Shown here: in pieces, positions 42,501 to 55,256 of the stretch
Numbering within the stretch: position 1 is the first letter of the stretch
Layout: the number at the start of each line of letters is the position of its first letter
Assembly (NCBI RefSeq): GCF_008831285.2
Contig: NC_045138.2
Location: 31,837,934-31,901,933 of the forward strand
DNA length: 64,000 nt
Direction of reading: 5' to 3'
Source of the DNA: Nymphaea colorata
Lineage: Eukaryota; Streptophyta; Magnoliopsida; Nymphaeales; Nymphaeaceae
Notes under the pieces: generated by a model
The model's input: the letters and a program-made list of their open reading frames with translations, nothing else
Told to the model about the DNA's origin: nothing
Databases searched by the model: none
Program-made: the position numbers and the translations under genes

Positions 42501-45500
42501 AGTGTGAAAGACGCAGTCATTGAGGACAGAGACAGTCAGATGGAGGGGGGCCTTGTGGAAGAACAGTCCCGTGATCACTTATTTGGTCAGGTTTACAACA
42601 GGAAGAAGAAGGATGTAATGGACGACGTTGATGTTACCAATCCCAATCTTCCCAATCTTGTGAGCTCCCCGGATGATCCAAGTCCAATGAATGAAGAACT
42701 TCCCATAGCCCTGCGCAAGGGCACCAGGTCATGTACTTCTCATCCTATTCAGAGATTTGTTTCGTATGCAAAACTCAGTAAAGACTACAAGTGCTTTGTT
42801 ACTTCTTTATCTATGGCTGTTATTCCCAGGTCAGTGGAAGATGCCAGGGAGGATCTTAAATGGCTACAGGCCATGACAGAGGAGATGGACGCCCTGGAAA
42901 AGAACAATACGTGGGAGGTTGTTGATATCCCCAAGGGAACTCACTTAGTTGGTTCCAAGTGGGTGTTTAATGTAAAGTACAAACCTGATGGCACTGTAGA
43001 ACGCTATAAAGCTCGTCTTGTTGCTAAAGGGTTTAGCCAGAAATATGGGATTGACTATCTTGAGACGTTTGCTCCCGTGGCAAAACTGAAGACCGTAAGG
43101 GTCATCTTAGCTCTTGCAGTGCAAAAGAAGTGGAGCATGGACCAACTTGATGTCAAGAACGCCTTCTTGAATGGTCACCTTGAGGAAGAAGTCTATATGA
43201 GCATGCCGCCTGGATATGCTCAGAACGGGAAGTGTTGCTATCTCAAGAAAGCTTTGTATGGTCTCAAGCAGTCCCCTAGAGCTTGGTCTGAAAGACTAAG
43301 GGTTGTAATGAAGACTAATGGATATAAACAGGGAAATGGTGATCACACCCTCTTCACCAAGCAGAGAAATGGTCTGGTGAGCCTTCTATTTGTATATGTT
43401 GATGATATGATTGTCACAGGTGATGACAAAGAAGAAAAAAAGAAGATGAAAGAAACGTTAGCTGCGGAATTCGATCTCAAAGATCTGGGTAAACTAAGGT
43501 ACTTTTTGGGGATTGAGATCGCGCGATCTGAGACTGGACTTGTTATGAGCCAAAAAAAATACACTTTGGATCTTCAAAAAGAGACAAGTAAACTGGGATG
43601 CAGGCCCTTTCTTACTCCAATGGAGTCTGGCACAAGGATAAGTATCAAAACTGGGACTATCTTGGATGAGGAAGGAAAAGGGAGGTATCGGCGGCTGGTT
43701 GGTAAACTTATTTATCTCACTCTTACTCGCCCGGATATTACGTATGCCGTGGGTGTGTTAAGTCAGTTTATGCATGCCCCTACTGATTGTCATTGAAAAA
43801 GTGCTGAAAGAGTATTGGGATACTTAAAGAATGACCCAGGGAAAGGACTGCTCTACACTCGACAAGATCAACTCAGCATTGAAGGATACTCTGACGCCGA
43901 CTGGGCAGGATGCACAGATACTAGAAGGTCTACCACAGGATATTGCATCTTTCTTGGAGGTAACCTGGTGGTATGGAGAAGTAAAAGACAAGAAGTTTGT
44001 TCCAGGTCCAGTGCTGAGGCTGAATACAAGGCGGTTGCTATGGGGGTTACAGAGATGTTATGGCTCAAAATTCTTTTAGCAGATATTGGGGTTAAAATGG
44101 AAGAGAAGATGAGGATGTATTGTGACAACAAGTCTGCTATTAACTTGGCAAACAATCTGGTCATGCACGACAGAACCAAACATGTGGAGATCGATCGCCA
44201 CTTCATACGGGAACGCATAGATTCAAAGGAGTTGATTCTGCCCTATATGAAGTCTGAAGATCAAGTTGCTGATGTCTTAACTAAGTCTTTATGTACATCT
44301 CAATTTGAGAAAAATGTTAGCAAGCTTGGCATGTTTGACATGTATGCCAAGCTTGAGGGGGAGTGTTAAAATATATTGTAATGGGGAACCGGGTCCATAT
44401 CTGGACCCGGTCCTATGGGGCACGGGTACCGAGGCTGGCTCGGTACCCTAGGCGGCACTCTTTCTCTCCCTCCTATATATTCTTCACTTACGTGTAATTG
44501 TTGAGTTAAGTGAATATTATTTTCTCTCTCCTAGGGTTGCGGTTTGCCCCTAGGTCAGAGCTTCCCCGTGGTTTTTCACGGTTTCACCTCTTTCAGAGGT
44601 TTTCCACGTATATCGTGTGTTCTTTCTCTGCTCTCTCCTTGTGGTTCATGTTTCTACAGTTTCATCCAATTTGACTGCTAAATGAGGCAGTAATGACAGA
44701 CTTGTCTTTCAAGGTTGTAGATGATGAACGCCATCATCTAGTGCAAACAGGCAACAACTCCTTTTTTGTGGGAAGCCAATAATAAGGCTAATGATAATTT
44801 CATCTTCAGATCTACAATGTGGTAATGAGATCATCCAGTTGATGCCTTCCAATGGTCAAAATGCCTTCAAATCATCCAGATGACAACAGCCAGTTTGTGA
44901 AATGTGACAGGTGACACCCCTGTCAATTAAAGTCCTAGATGATAGTCACCTTCGTCGTCAACAACTCAAATTATGTTATCCCCCATCATTAAGACCTAGA
45001 CAGTGACAGACCCATCATCAGGTGACCCAAGCGCTGATCAACCCTGCCATCAAGGCACCAGGTGACGGTTGACCCACCGTCGGTGCACATGGTGGCAGTT
45101 GGAACCTGCCACCAATTGAGATGATAGTTGATCCATCATCAAAGACACCCATCCTTTTTTTTGCCCAAAGGTTGGATGCCTATAGAACCTTAACAAATCC
45201 TCATTTAAATCATTTCTAAATTGAATGGCTAAAATGCATGTTCTTAAAATATGTTTAATTCATTAACTCAAACGATGCACTTGATTTATTGCTTGAATAT
45301 GATGTTGATTTTGAAGGTAATAGATAATGAATGTCCATAATTGCTTTGCCAGCAAGCTTTACCTTACCAGAAGTTTTGATTGCTCTTACTTCAATATCCA
45401 AGGTGGCGAAATAGACTAATAGACTACTGCACTTGCATTGAGGGAATGGATGTCGGAGCACTTGGCAACTTTTGGCTACAATATTGCCTCTTAGAGTTAC

Positions 45501-48500
45501 AAGTCTTTTGGAGGAAGAACTTCTGTTTGAAATTAACTTCAGCACTTACTCTGTTTGATTTTTCTTGCTTATGATCCACTGAAGTTCGCCATCATATAAA
45601 ACCAGTTATGCTTCCATGAAGAATAAGACTTGGTTATTCTGAATACATATATATATATTTGGAATGAATTTTTTAAGCATCCCAGTTTCTCGTTTCTAAT
45701 TACTTTGATTTATCATGAATCCTGAGTACCAAATCCAAACATAAAGCAAGATTACAGCACAATTAAGACATTTCAATATGGTCAGTTGAACTCCTAAAGC
45801 AAAAGCAAGTGTCAAATCATTCATTTCTATTCAGCTGCCTTCTTAGGATAAGATTGACTATTCAAAAACAAATGGATAAATAATAAATAACCAAGTTAAT
45901 TACCCCAGAGCACAATGAACCACACCTCTTCCATGCAACAGCAGTAGATGCAATTGGTTGCATACTAATAAGCTCAATAGCGTCTTGAAACTTGACCGTT
46001 GGGACAACATCAAATAAGACCTACAAAAGAATGAAGCTCTAAGACCAGCTCTACAATGAACTAAATAATCTGTCAAACATAAACTAGAGAAAAGGATGTC
46101 AGATGTACACAGAAATGTAATACTGTAATCATCTTGCAGCAAGAACTCCTACTTCACTAAAAAGAAAGATACTACTTGAACAACTTAGAAGGACTGAGAA
46201 AGACATTTTCGCTGTAGGTTGGCCTTCAAAAGAAATAAAAAAATAAATAACAGATCCCAGAGGACATTCATTCATTTGTTCATTGGCATGCACGTTTAAT
46301 GAGCTTCACACCAAAACCTTTTTCTAATCAGCCATGAGGTGGAGAAGAGGAAAATAGGGAAAAGAAAAAATTACAAAAGGGAACACATAGAAGATCAGGA
46401 TGATGATCCAACCACCAACTTTTTTAAAGGAAAGAGGATAACTGAGCTTTGGCTAAGGTGGTGCCTAAGGCCCACTTGTTTGACTTGATTTTATGTTAAA
46501 TTAGGCTAGTTTACCAAGAAAATGACGAATTTTACAAGAACAAATGGACAGCCATGCCATTAGTGAAAGCATCTTTTAATTGGTCATGCAATTTTGATGG
46601 CAAAATCACCTAGCTTTCCCCACACCTTCTCTTCCTCAAGTAAGCCAAAGCCAATGTTTCATGATGATTTCTGCTGACCTTGGTCCACAATGTCAATGCA
46701 ACCACAAAAAGCAAAAATATGCACTCATCTTTGTTTCCATGAGGAATAGTCTCCTTGTGGTTTCTCAAAATAAGATATTGATTTCTAAACATTGGCATGA
46801 CAAATCCTAGGCCAATCTTATTAACCAAATGACAACAACAAAAATGAAGTTAGCATTTTAACAAAGACATATATAAAAGCCTATATGCTTGATTTCACTA
46901 CAGATATGTCCAATCGCAAGTCACCTGCCAGTATAAGCATTTTCCCTCATGGTTTTGCACATCCAAATTCACAAGGAAATACCTACATTGGGGCCTGAAA
47001 GGAGGATTATCTTCCAGGATTATGATTACTCAACTGCATGACACAGAATTGTTTGGCTTTACAGATGATGATAGACCTACCCTGAATCATCATGCATTTG
47101 TTGCTAGCATGTGGAAGTGGAAACAAAGTAATAGAAACATTTGTAGAAAGCAACAAAGTTACTTTGCATAGTGCACACAAGGCCTCAACAATAACTGACC
47201 ATCAATAGAGACCTTGGAGAAGAGATACAAGCACAAACATACTAGGACAACAGCTTTGTGCACTATTGTACATAGCCCCTCTTCAATGCACAAAGAGCAA
47301 ATGGGTTCAGAAATGTATGACCTAATTCTCTCAAAACTTTCAACATGAAACTGCTCCAAGTCATTCCCGCACTTGGAATATTACAAATGTTTACCAAGAC
47401 CATTTAACAAAAGGTTTTCAAGCTTGGGAGATGATAAATAAAGGGCGATGAGTATGAGCAAAAAAAAAAAAAAGAGAACCACAAGCAGCTGCCATAGCAC
47501 ATGAAGCTTGAGCTTACTTAATGTAGATGAATACAATGAAGAAGAACACAAGGACAATCTTTAAGATCATGAATCAAGACAAAAGTGTTCATGAACATCT
47601 TTGCTACCTATTTAAACCAGAGCTAACTTTACAAAGCCCAAGCACCTTCATGCTCAAGATATTAAAGTTCATTGAAGCAAGTTTCAAACACTATGATGAT
47701 GGACTTCAGGCCTGAACTGCACAAGTCAAGACTTCTGTCCCCACATTCTAATGATATATATAAGAGCTATAGCTGCTAAAGTAACAAAAGTTGTTCAACG
47801 CATCTAGCATTCAAATAAATGTATAAATAAGTACTTAACCTCCAAGGACCGCAACAGAGAGAGAAAAAGTGAAAGCCAAGAGGAACCATCTTGACAAGAA
47901 ATGGGAGTTACACCTCCTCTTAACTGGGTGAAACTATTTAAATGATGAAGATATCCAACCACAAGGGAGCTCTTTTACCATTCCAAGAACTACATCCATG
48001 AAAAGGCTTTCCAGAATACAGTTGATGCAGAAGGTCGATTTTGGAACGGCATATTAGTTTTTCTTTTGTTTTGCCAGGAAAGTTTTGGGTGCAGTGACTA
48101 TTTAATAGCATGAAAATGATCCTTGTGTTAGAATTTAAGGATTAGCTCTAATGTAAGTATGCATATATGTTTTTATATGTACTATCTAATATCTTAAACT
48201 CCTAGTAGTTTGATGTATGATTTGTATATATAAATATATGTATGTCTGCATAGGCCTTTTCGTATATATTTTCCTTTTATTTTTCATGTATTTTTCTGTA
48301 TTTTTTTTGAATTCCTTTTTATTAGCAAAGGGAACTAGCTGTTGGCTGCTCCCAATGGCTAGAACTCTAGCCGCTGGAGCTGCCCAACAGCTAGCTCGTT
48401 TCTTTTCTTCTTCCTTTCTTTCTTCTATAAATAAGAGACTTGGGTCCCTTGCTTAGCATGGGCTTTAAGGTCTGATTTTGTGCATTATTTGAGATTGAAT

Positions 48501-50580
48501 ACAAGTTTTTTCCACCTCTAGTTTGAGGTTTCTCCTTGTGTGATTTCTTGGAGCGGCTGGTATCTTCAAGAATGTGACTCTTGAAGTGTTTCTATCATTA
48601 AGTTCAGGCCTGATTTACACCTTTGTACACGTTTCAGTCAGAAATGCCAACACATTATCAGCCAAAATTTCTGTGGCAAACATTAAGGAACATATGAACC
48701 AAGTGTTCAATTAATTAGATCTAAAAGGTAAAGAGTTCTGACAGCAAAGTGCACAAGTGTTTTGAGTGACCAAAAGTTAACTAATTGACCTAAAAGGAAC
48801 AGTTGAACCAAAGAAACAATCGCACAATTTTTAGTTACCAAAGTAATGCAAGTACAGATGCTTACACGCAAAGGAGTCTGAACAGCAAGCCGCTCAAGCA
48901 CAAAGTTCGAGACAAAAGGATCAGCCTGCCAATCATCATTTTCTTCCGATACTGATTCACAACTAGACAACAGCAACGAGTACTTTGCCTTCCATACTTG
49001 ACCAGAATTTACACAAGCAGCAAAAGAAGCCATGTCTAGACGGTAGCATAAGAGGTCACAAAGATAGTCCACACAGGATATCTAGTCACAATGAATTAAA
49101 AGAAATTTCAGGCACAAAACATATAGGGCATAGCTAAGAATTAGTTTATTAGAAGCAATATATAGTGAAAAGAAATCCAACCTCTTCTGATTGTTTTCCA
49201 TAAAAAGAAAATTCCTCTAGTCGTAACTTCTGTGATTTACTTTTCCATAAGACTTTCATTAGTTTCCTTCGTGCTGCTGTCTTGCCACGTAAGAGGTCCC
49301 AACCCATGCTGGCAACAAGAGGTTGAAGAAGAGGGAAAGATGAAAGAACCTGCCAGGCAAGAATTATCATTCAGCAGACGTAGTGAATGGAAAAAAGAAC
49401 ATGAAGCCAGTAATGAGTAAAACAAGATGAATGAGTGTGTAAGTTCTTATGAACCCCCCCATCAGAAGGGGAGGGTAAGCCAACACAAGACACAAATACA
49501 AAAACAGTTTGCAAAAGAAAAGTCCACACATCTAAAAATGGCTGCTGAAAAATACCAAAAACACATACATTGCTGGCATCTTCAAATTGTTCCTTCTTGA
49601 TTGCAGATAAGGCAGCTTCCACAACTGTCTCCATGACATGAAGCCCAGAAACACGAGCATAATGGTACATGTCACGCATGCAAGACTTGACTATCATGTT
49701 CTTTAAATTCTTGGTTTCTACAGCGTCATCCAAGTCTGAGGCTTTTAGTAAATCTTGAAGCCGCTGTAAGGGAGGAGGGAAAAATCTGGTATTGGAGGCT
49801 CTACATTTCTCAAATTCTTCAGACAGCAACTCATCTTGAATTGACTGGTAAAATGAAAGAAACCAAGTTGTGAACTGTAATTTATTTCAAAACTTCATAT
49901 GGAGGACTATAACAAATAAGCACAAAATTAGTCTATGATTACATGTAGAATCTTATAGATGTAGAAACCAAAACATGAAGGCATAAAAAGCCAGTCACCA
50001 ATACTAGAGAGCCACAAAAATTTCTACCCACAAATAGCAAGACAATTTTTTTGTCCTGCATGTTTTTTATATGTGATAAACTGAAACTACAGCTTAAAAA
50101 TTAAAATTATCTTTCATCTTTCTATATTACATTTTGGATACACAACAACGCATTATTTATGACTTAAACCATGATCTCAAGGATTTCTAAAATCACATAA
50201 GACCTCATTCACACCCATGATCATATGACACTATTACTAAAACTTTTTCATCGTAGACCTGTTACACCATATTCCATTTTCATGAAATAGATCCCTTGTG
50301 TAACTTATCATTGCATCAGACCAGGTTTGCTATCCCATCTCTTGGATGGATTTAAACTGAGTTGTCTACCTAGGTGAGTAAGTCAGCACTCAGCAGACTA
50401 GCCAACCTAGTTGGAGATAAGCCGACTGGTCCATGACCAGCCAGTCGACCAGTCCCTACCAGCCGTTCACTGATCCCTAGCGTGTTTGTTATTCCCCCCC
50501 TTCCTGTTATTTTCTCTTATATTTGTGAATATATGTGTATATATATATATACATACATATATACATACATATATACATAC

Positions 50581-50631
<51 letters not shown>

Positions 50632-53600
50632 TATATATATATATATATATATGTACATAAATATATATTCACCAATATAAGAGAACACTAGATCTTGACT
50701 ACCAATAACCCTGACTTGCCAATCTATTTATCTTCTCTCCTCTTTCTTCAATAGTTAGGAACTGAGGATTCGTAGTTGTCACTATTTAATTTCTTAATAT
50801 ACAACAAAAGCTTTAAGTTGCTGTAGCTCTTAAGTAATCAATGAGCAGTTCACTTGGGCTACTCTATTTTTACTTCTTAAAAGTAGTTAATTCCTTAAGG
50901 TGCTTGCCAAGTGGCTGGCCTATTACCTACCCTATGTAAATATCCAACATGCTCAAACTGACTAGGTCCGCTAGCCCCAACTAGTTCCTTGATGGCCTAC
51001 CCATGTTAGATTTTTTATTTTGACAATTTCAGACTTGAGAAGAGTCCTGTGCATAAGATTTTGAGAAACCAGGACTTTATATACCCATATCTCATACAAC
51101 CACTGATTCAGAGTCCTTCTTAGGTGTGAAAGTCAGCTAAGGATGCATTGGGAACTGCCAGAATGAACACTCAGGGCAGTTCCGGCAAGATCAAGCTAAT
51201 AACAAAGTCAAGTTTAACACTTGAAATTGAGGTCAAATATGCAAGAAGGCATGTTACTTAAGGAGAGTGCATTGTGATTCTCCATGTAAAAAGCCCTTTT
51301 AATGCTTTGGTTGGCTAAACTCGAGAGCTCTCTCAAACCGAGTCAAGTCTAGTTCGAGCTGGTGAACTCAAGATCAGCTTGAGTTCGACTCCTTCATGAC
51401 TCAAATTGAGCTTGAGCTAGCCTAGATTGGCTCGAACCCGACCCGCGAGCACCCACCCATTAAAAAGATACGTATAGTGCCAAACCAAATTTCAGCAGTC
51501 ATGCATGTGCCTCGAGCACAATCACAATATTTTGAAATATCACAATATTGTCACCATTTTGAGCTGACTAGTCATATTGGTTAAGTATTGCTATTGTTTA
51601 AAACATTACTGGAATACAAATAACCTGACACCTTTTAGATCATATCATATTTTCACTTTAAAATACAAGTCTGCTTTATACTTATTATTTTTCATTTAAA
51701 ATTTGGAACATTTCTATGGATTATTATTAAAATCCTTATAAGAAAAACAGTAAAAAACACATAAGTTCACAACTTTTCTAGTATCCCATGTATTTAATTT
51801 TTTTTATTTTTGCGATTTTCCTAGAAGTTTTACAAGAAAAACAAATTTAAAAAATTAAAAGATTGAGAAAACCTTGTCAAAAAATTGCCAAGAATGACAT
51901 TTATGGTTATGGCCTAGAGAAAAGAATCTCATAGCCATGAAAACTTTTAGACATATAAAAAGTCGCATCTATGGACAAGTTAGTCTACCAAGTCATATCA
52001 AGCCCATCAACTGGTGGATTCAAGATTTTTGCATATCAATATGCTGTCTAGGATGAAATTGAACACGCGAAAATTAACGATGCAGTCTTTATGTACTTCC
52101 CAAAGGGCAGTTTAATCTCTGGAGTAGTAAAAAGCAATATATTGCTGCTTGAGGAAAACGAGTACATCAAGAAAGCACAGCACCCATGACTGATAAATGA
52201 GCAAGGAAATAACTATTTCAACTTTCCACATGTTTGATCGTAAAAGTGAGAAACCTATGAACCTGCTGGCGACTGTTAGCTTGTGACTACCTCAGAACTC
52301 AGAAGGCAAAAATCGTCCCATCAAGACAAATATTGTCCAGGCCAAAAAACAGAAGTGCAATCTTTTTATGCTCCAACTAACTTTCATGACGACATCCAAA
52401 AGCAGCAACCCCAAAAAGAAGTTAAACAAAAAATAAGCACGTGTATTAAATAACCTATTTGTAATTAAATACACATTCCTAGTTTTGGATGTTTATATAA
52501 AGTTTATTGCAAATGTTGCATTACCTGAATCATTTGAGCCAACTCGGCAGACCCAGAGGATAGAGCTTCTTTGTAGATTATCAACATTTTTCTTTGTGTG
52601 GCAATCCATGATTTAAGAAAGGTCTCCTTATGTGATACAACCTTTTTTATCAAGCCCTTCAAAAGTGACCTGGCAAAAGCATAAGCTCATGAAGCATATA
52701 GAGCAAAGAAGATCACCCAGCAAAGAAACATCAACGATGGTTCCACAACAGACCATCTGACTCGTTTAACATCTCAGAGTGATAAATCAGGAAGCACTAC
52801 AGCCAGCAATTATGAACCAAGGAGCATAGATTTTGCTCTTGGGCACAGAAACTATATATTAGCAATGAAGTAAACAGAAAAGCTGTTGTTGATTCCAAGC
52901 ATGAAAAAAGATACTGAAACGAAAAACACATTTTTCAGTGCACTCATACTTAAGTTAAGGGAACAGCACATTTAAAATCAGGGAACTTGTTGCAGAAATT
53001 AAGTTCTCACGTGGACCAAGGATAAAAAAAGTGTTGTTACTAAGTTCAAAGTAAAGAAACATTATGCACTGTGAGTTTCATTTTTGCCTTTGAAAACAAT
53101 GATTTTTGAACTATCTTTCATCCCACCAAAAGACAAAATGCAAACTTTCCAGTATCTCTGTCTTCATTTTCATTTGCCATGCAAGACACATACATGTTCT
53201 CCCTGTTAGAACGTGTATAAGTTTTTGGGTCATAAGGATGTCTGAATCTGGATCCAGATCCGGATGTCATATTAGGTGTTGTTTCCAACATGTCTTCCAA
53301 TATTCTTCTTCACTCACGAAAGAAATCTTAGGGAGGACTGCAGTCTGCATCATGGATGGTAGTCCTTGAATGTGCTATTACTATCAGATATCATCATAAC
53401 ACATTAAGGTTCCTTTTTTTTCTGAAGGTGGCATTTCCTCTCAAATATGAACCATTAGATATGTTTAACACCGGAAATCAACATCACAAAGGTGGAGGCT
53501 GGAGCAAACAATGACAACTATTTGATGCACTAACCAACTCAAAGCTTGTTACCTATCAGACTAATGGACTGACGAATAATGCACAAAGATCCCATGGTCA

Positions 53601-55212
53601 ACATTTACGCATTGGTGCAAGTCATCTTCTTGTGTTTGAATCTACTTTACCACAATCTGGCCCATTGAATTTCATTTAGATCCTTTTACATTACTTTTCA
53701 TGTGTTTCTCATTTTAATTGACAAAGTTACTTCCTTTGAACTAAGATCTTGTGGCATGCCTACCTGACATATAACTTGGTTCTACCAAATTTGCTTTTGC
53801 ATTTGTCATTCTAGTTTACCGATAACCTAATCGAGAACAAAACATGTTTTTTTCTGAAAGCAGGTTTTGCCATTTGCGAACCAAATGTGTCCCCAAAAGT
53901 CATCTTCTTCACTGCATTAACTTATATTCACACATTCCGGCTGAGTGATAAATAAGGCAGAAGCTGGTGTTGAATGACTTCTGAAAAATTAAGGATGCAT
54001 TATTGCTTGTATCACTATAACTTTTCTAAGTCACACGGACGCTTCACTTTTGCCGCCGCACCCGCGTCGACATGACTCAAGTGCGGGTGCAGCTTCGACT
54101 TGCACCCACAATCGGTCAAGAAGAGTCGGGTGCAGTCAGCCACACCTGACCATTTTTGTCCATTTTCGACACGAACCCGACTCGCGTTTGACTAGAGCCG
54201 GGTGTGGTCAACCTGTGTCCAGTCTATATGTGTCCTTTTTGTTGTTTTTTTGTTTTTAAATTATTTCATTTATAAGTATTGAAGAGGGGGTTAGGGCACT
54301 GAACGATCCCTTTGGAGTTCGGCCTTCCGAGTGTGTGTGTGAAGAGACTTGATAGACGATGATTTTCTGACGGCCATTGGTGTGACGGTGACCTGAGACT
54401 GGCAGATTGTCTTCCAGCGGTGACCTTCAGCCCAAGGCAACCGACATTCAGTCCTCTAGCAGCCAGTGTCTTTCTTTTATCAGTTTTCAGTCCTTCGGTG
54501 ACCGGCGACAACAATCTGAGATGGCGGGCTGTCTTCCAGTCCTCCGACGTCCAATCCTCTGACGTTCTCCATTGAGTTTTATTATGCTATCAAGTATCAA
54601 CTATCACCCTTTTATGTTCATTTTTTCACTGTTGTTCAATTTTTTTTCCAGTTTTTTTTTAACGTGCGATGACTGATGAATAATTGTTTGCTCTTGCTGC
54701 AACCCTGTTTTTTTATATTTGCTGTGCGTTTTTCAGTTCTTATTTGTGATGTATCTTTTTTTATGATTTTATAACTATGTCTGAAATAAGTAATTGTTTT
54801 ATTGTTGTTTTCATAGTATATGATATACAGTTGTGTTGTAACTTGTAACTTGCCATTTTAACATTTTGTTTTGCACTTTTACTGTTGTTTCATATCACGG
54901 TATACATTATTGGCTATTGGTTATAATATATTAATATATAAGTTTTGTTACTTGTATTATAGGTGCAGCTGTGTTCTACTTTCCAACTGCTAATTTCAAT
55001 TTCTGCTTTTGCATTATCTTAATCTGTTATATTACTAAGTTACAGTATTTACTATATATAATATATGCTATTCTAAACTCCTAATATGGTCATATCATAT
55101 GCATTATGTTCTATACATTAATAACTTAAAGACTCGTGGAATTGTTGATTTGCAATTTTGAATTTGTTATTTGATAAATGATAATTTTGTTGTTTATAGA
55201 CAAATTTGCTAT

Positions 55213-55256
<44 letters not shown>

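Larger units (their letters stand above)
39497..44658 (+). mobile_element. Ty1/copia retrotransposon, youngest complete copy (Copia-4)
   Basis: LTRs of 295 bp each at 39497-39791 and 44364-44658; target duplication GTTTC at 39492-39496 and 44659-44663; primer site TGGTATCAAAGCC at 39792-39804; polypurine tract GAGGGGGAG at 44355-44363. I count 4 LTR differences (about 1.4%), so the insertion is recent. Gag and pol are nearly complete but carry one frameshift and two nonsense codons. Antisense to the host gene inside intron 6. Confidence 0.97.

Noticed and set aside
45900-46142. Minus-strand 80-codon ORF over exon 6
   Set aside because: Wrong frame; the conserved family sequence lies in another frame between 46020 and 45926.
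50467-50691. Several ORFs of Tyr/Ile/Thr repeats on both strands
   Set aside because: They arise from the AT/TACA microsatellite and have no protein character.
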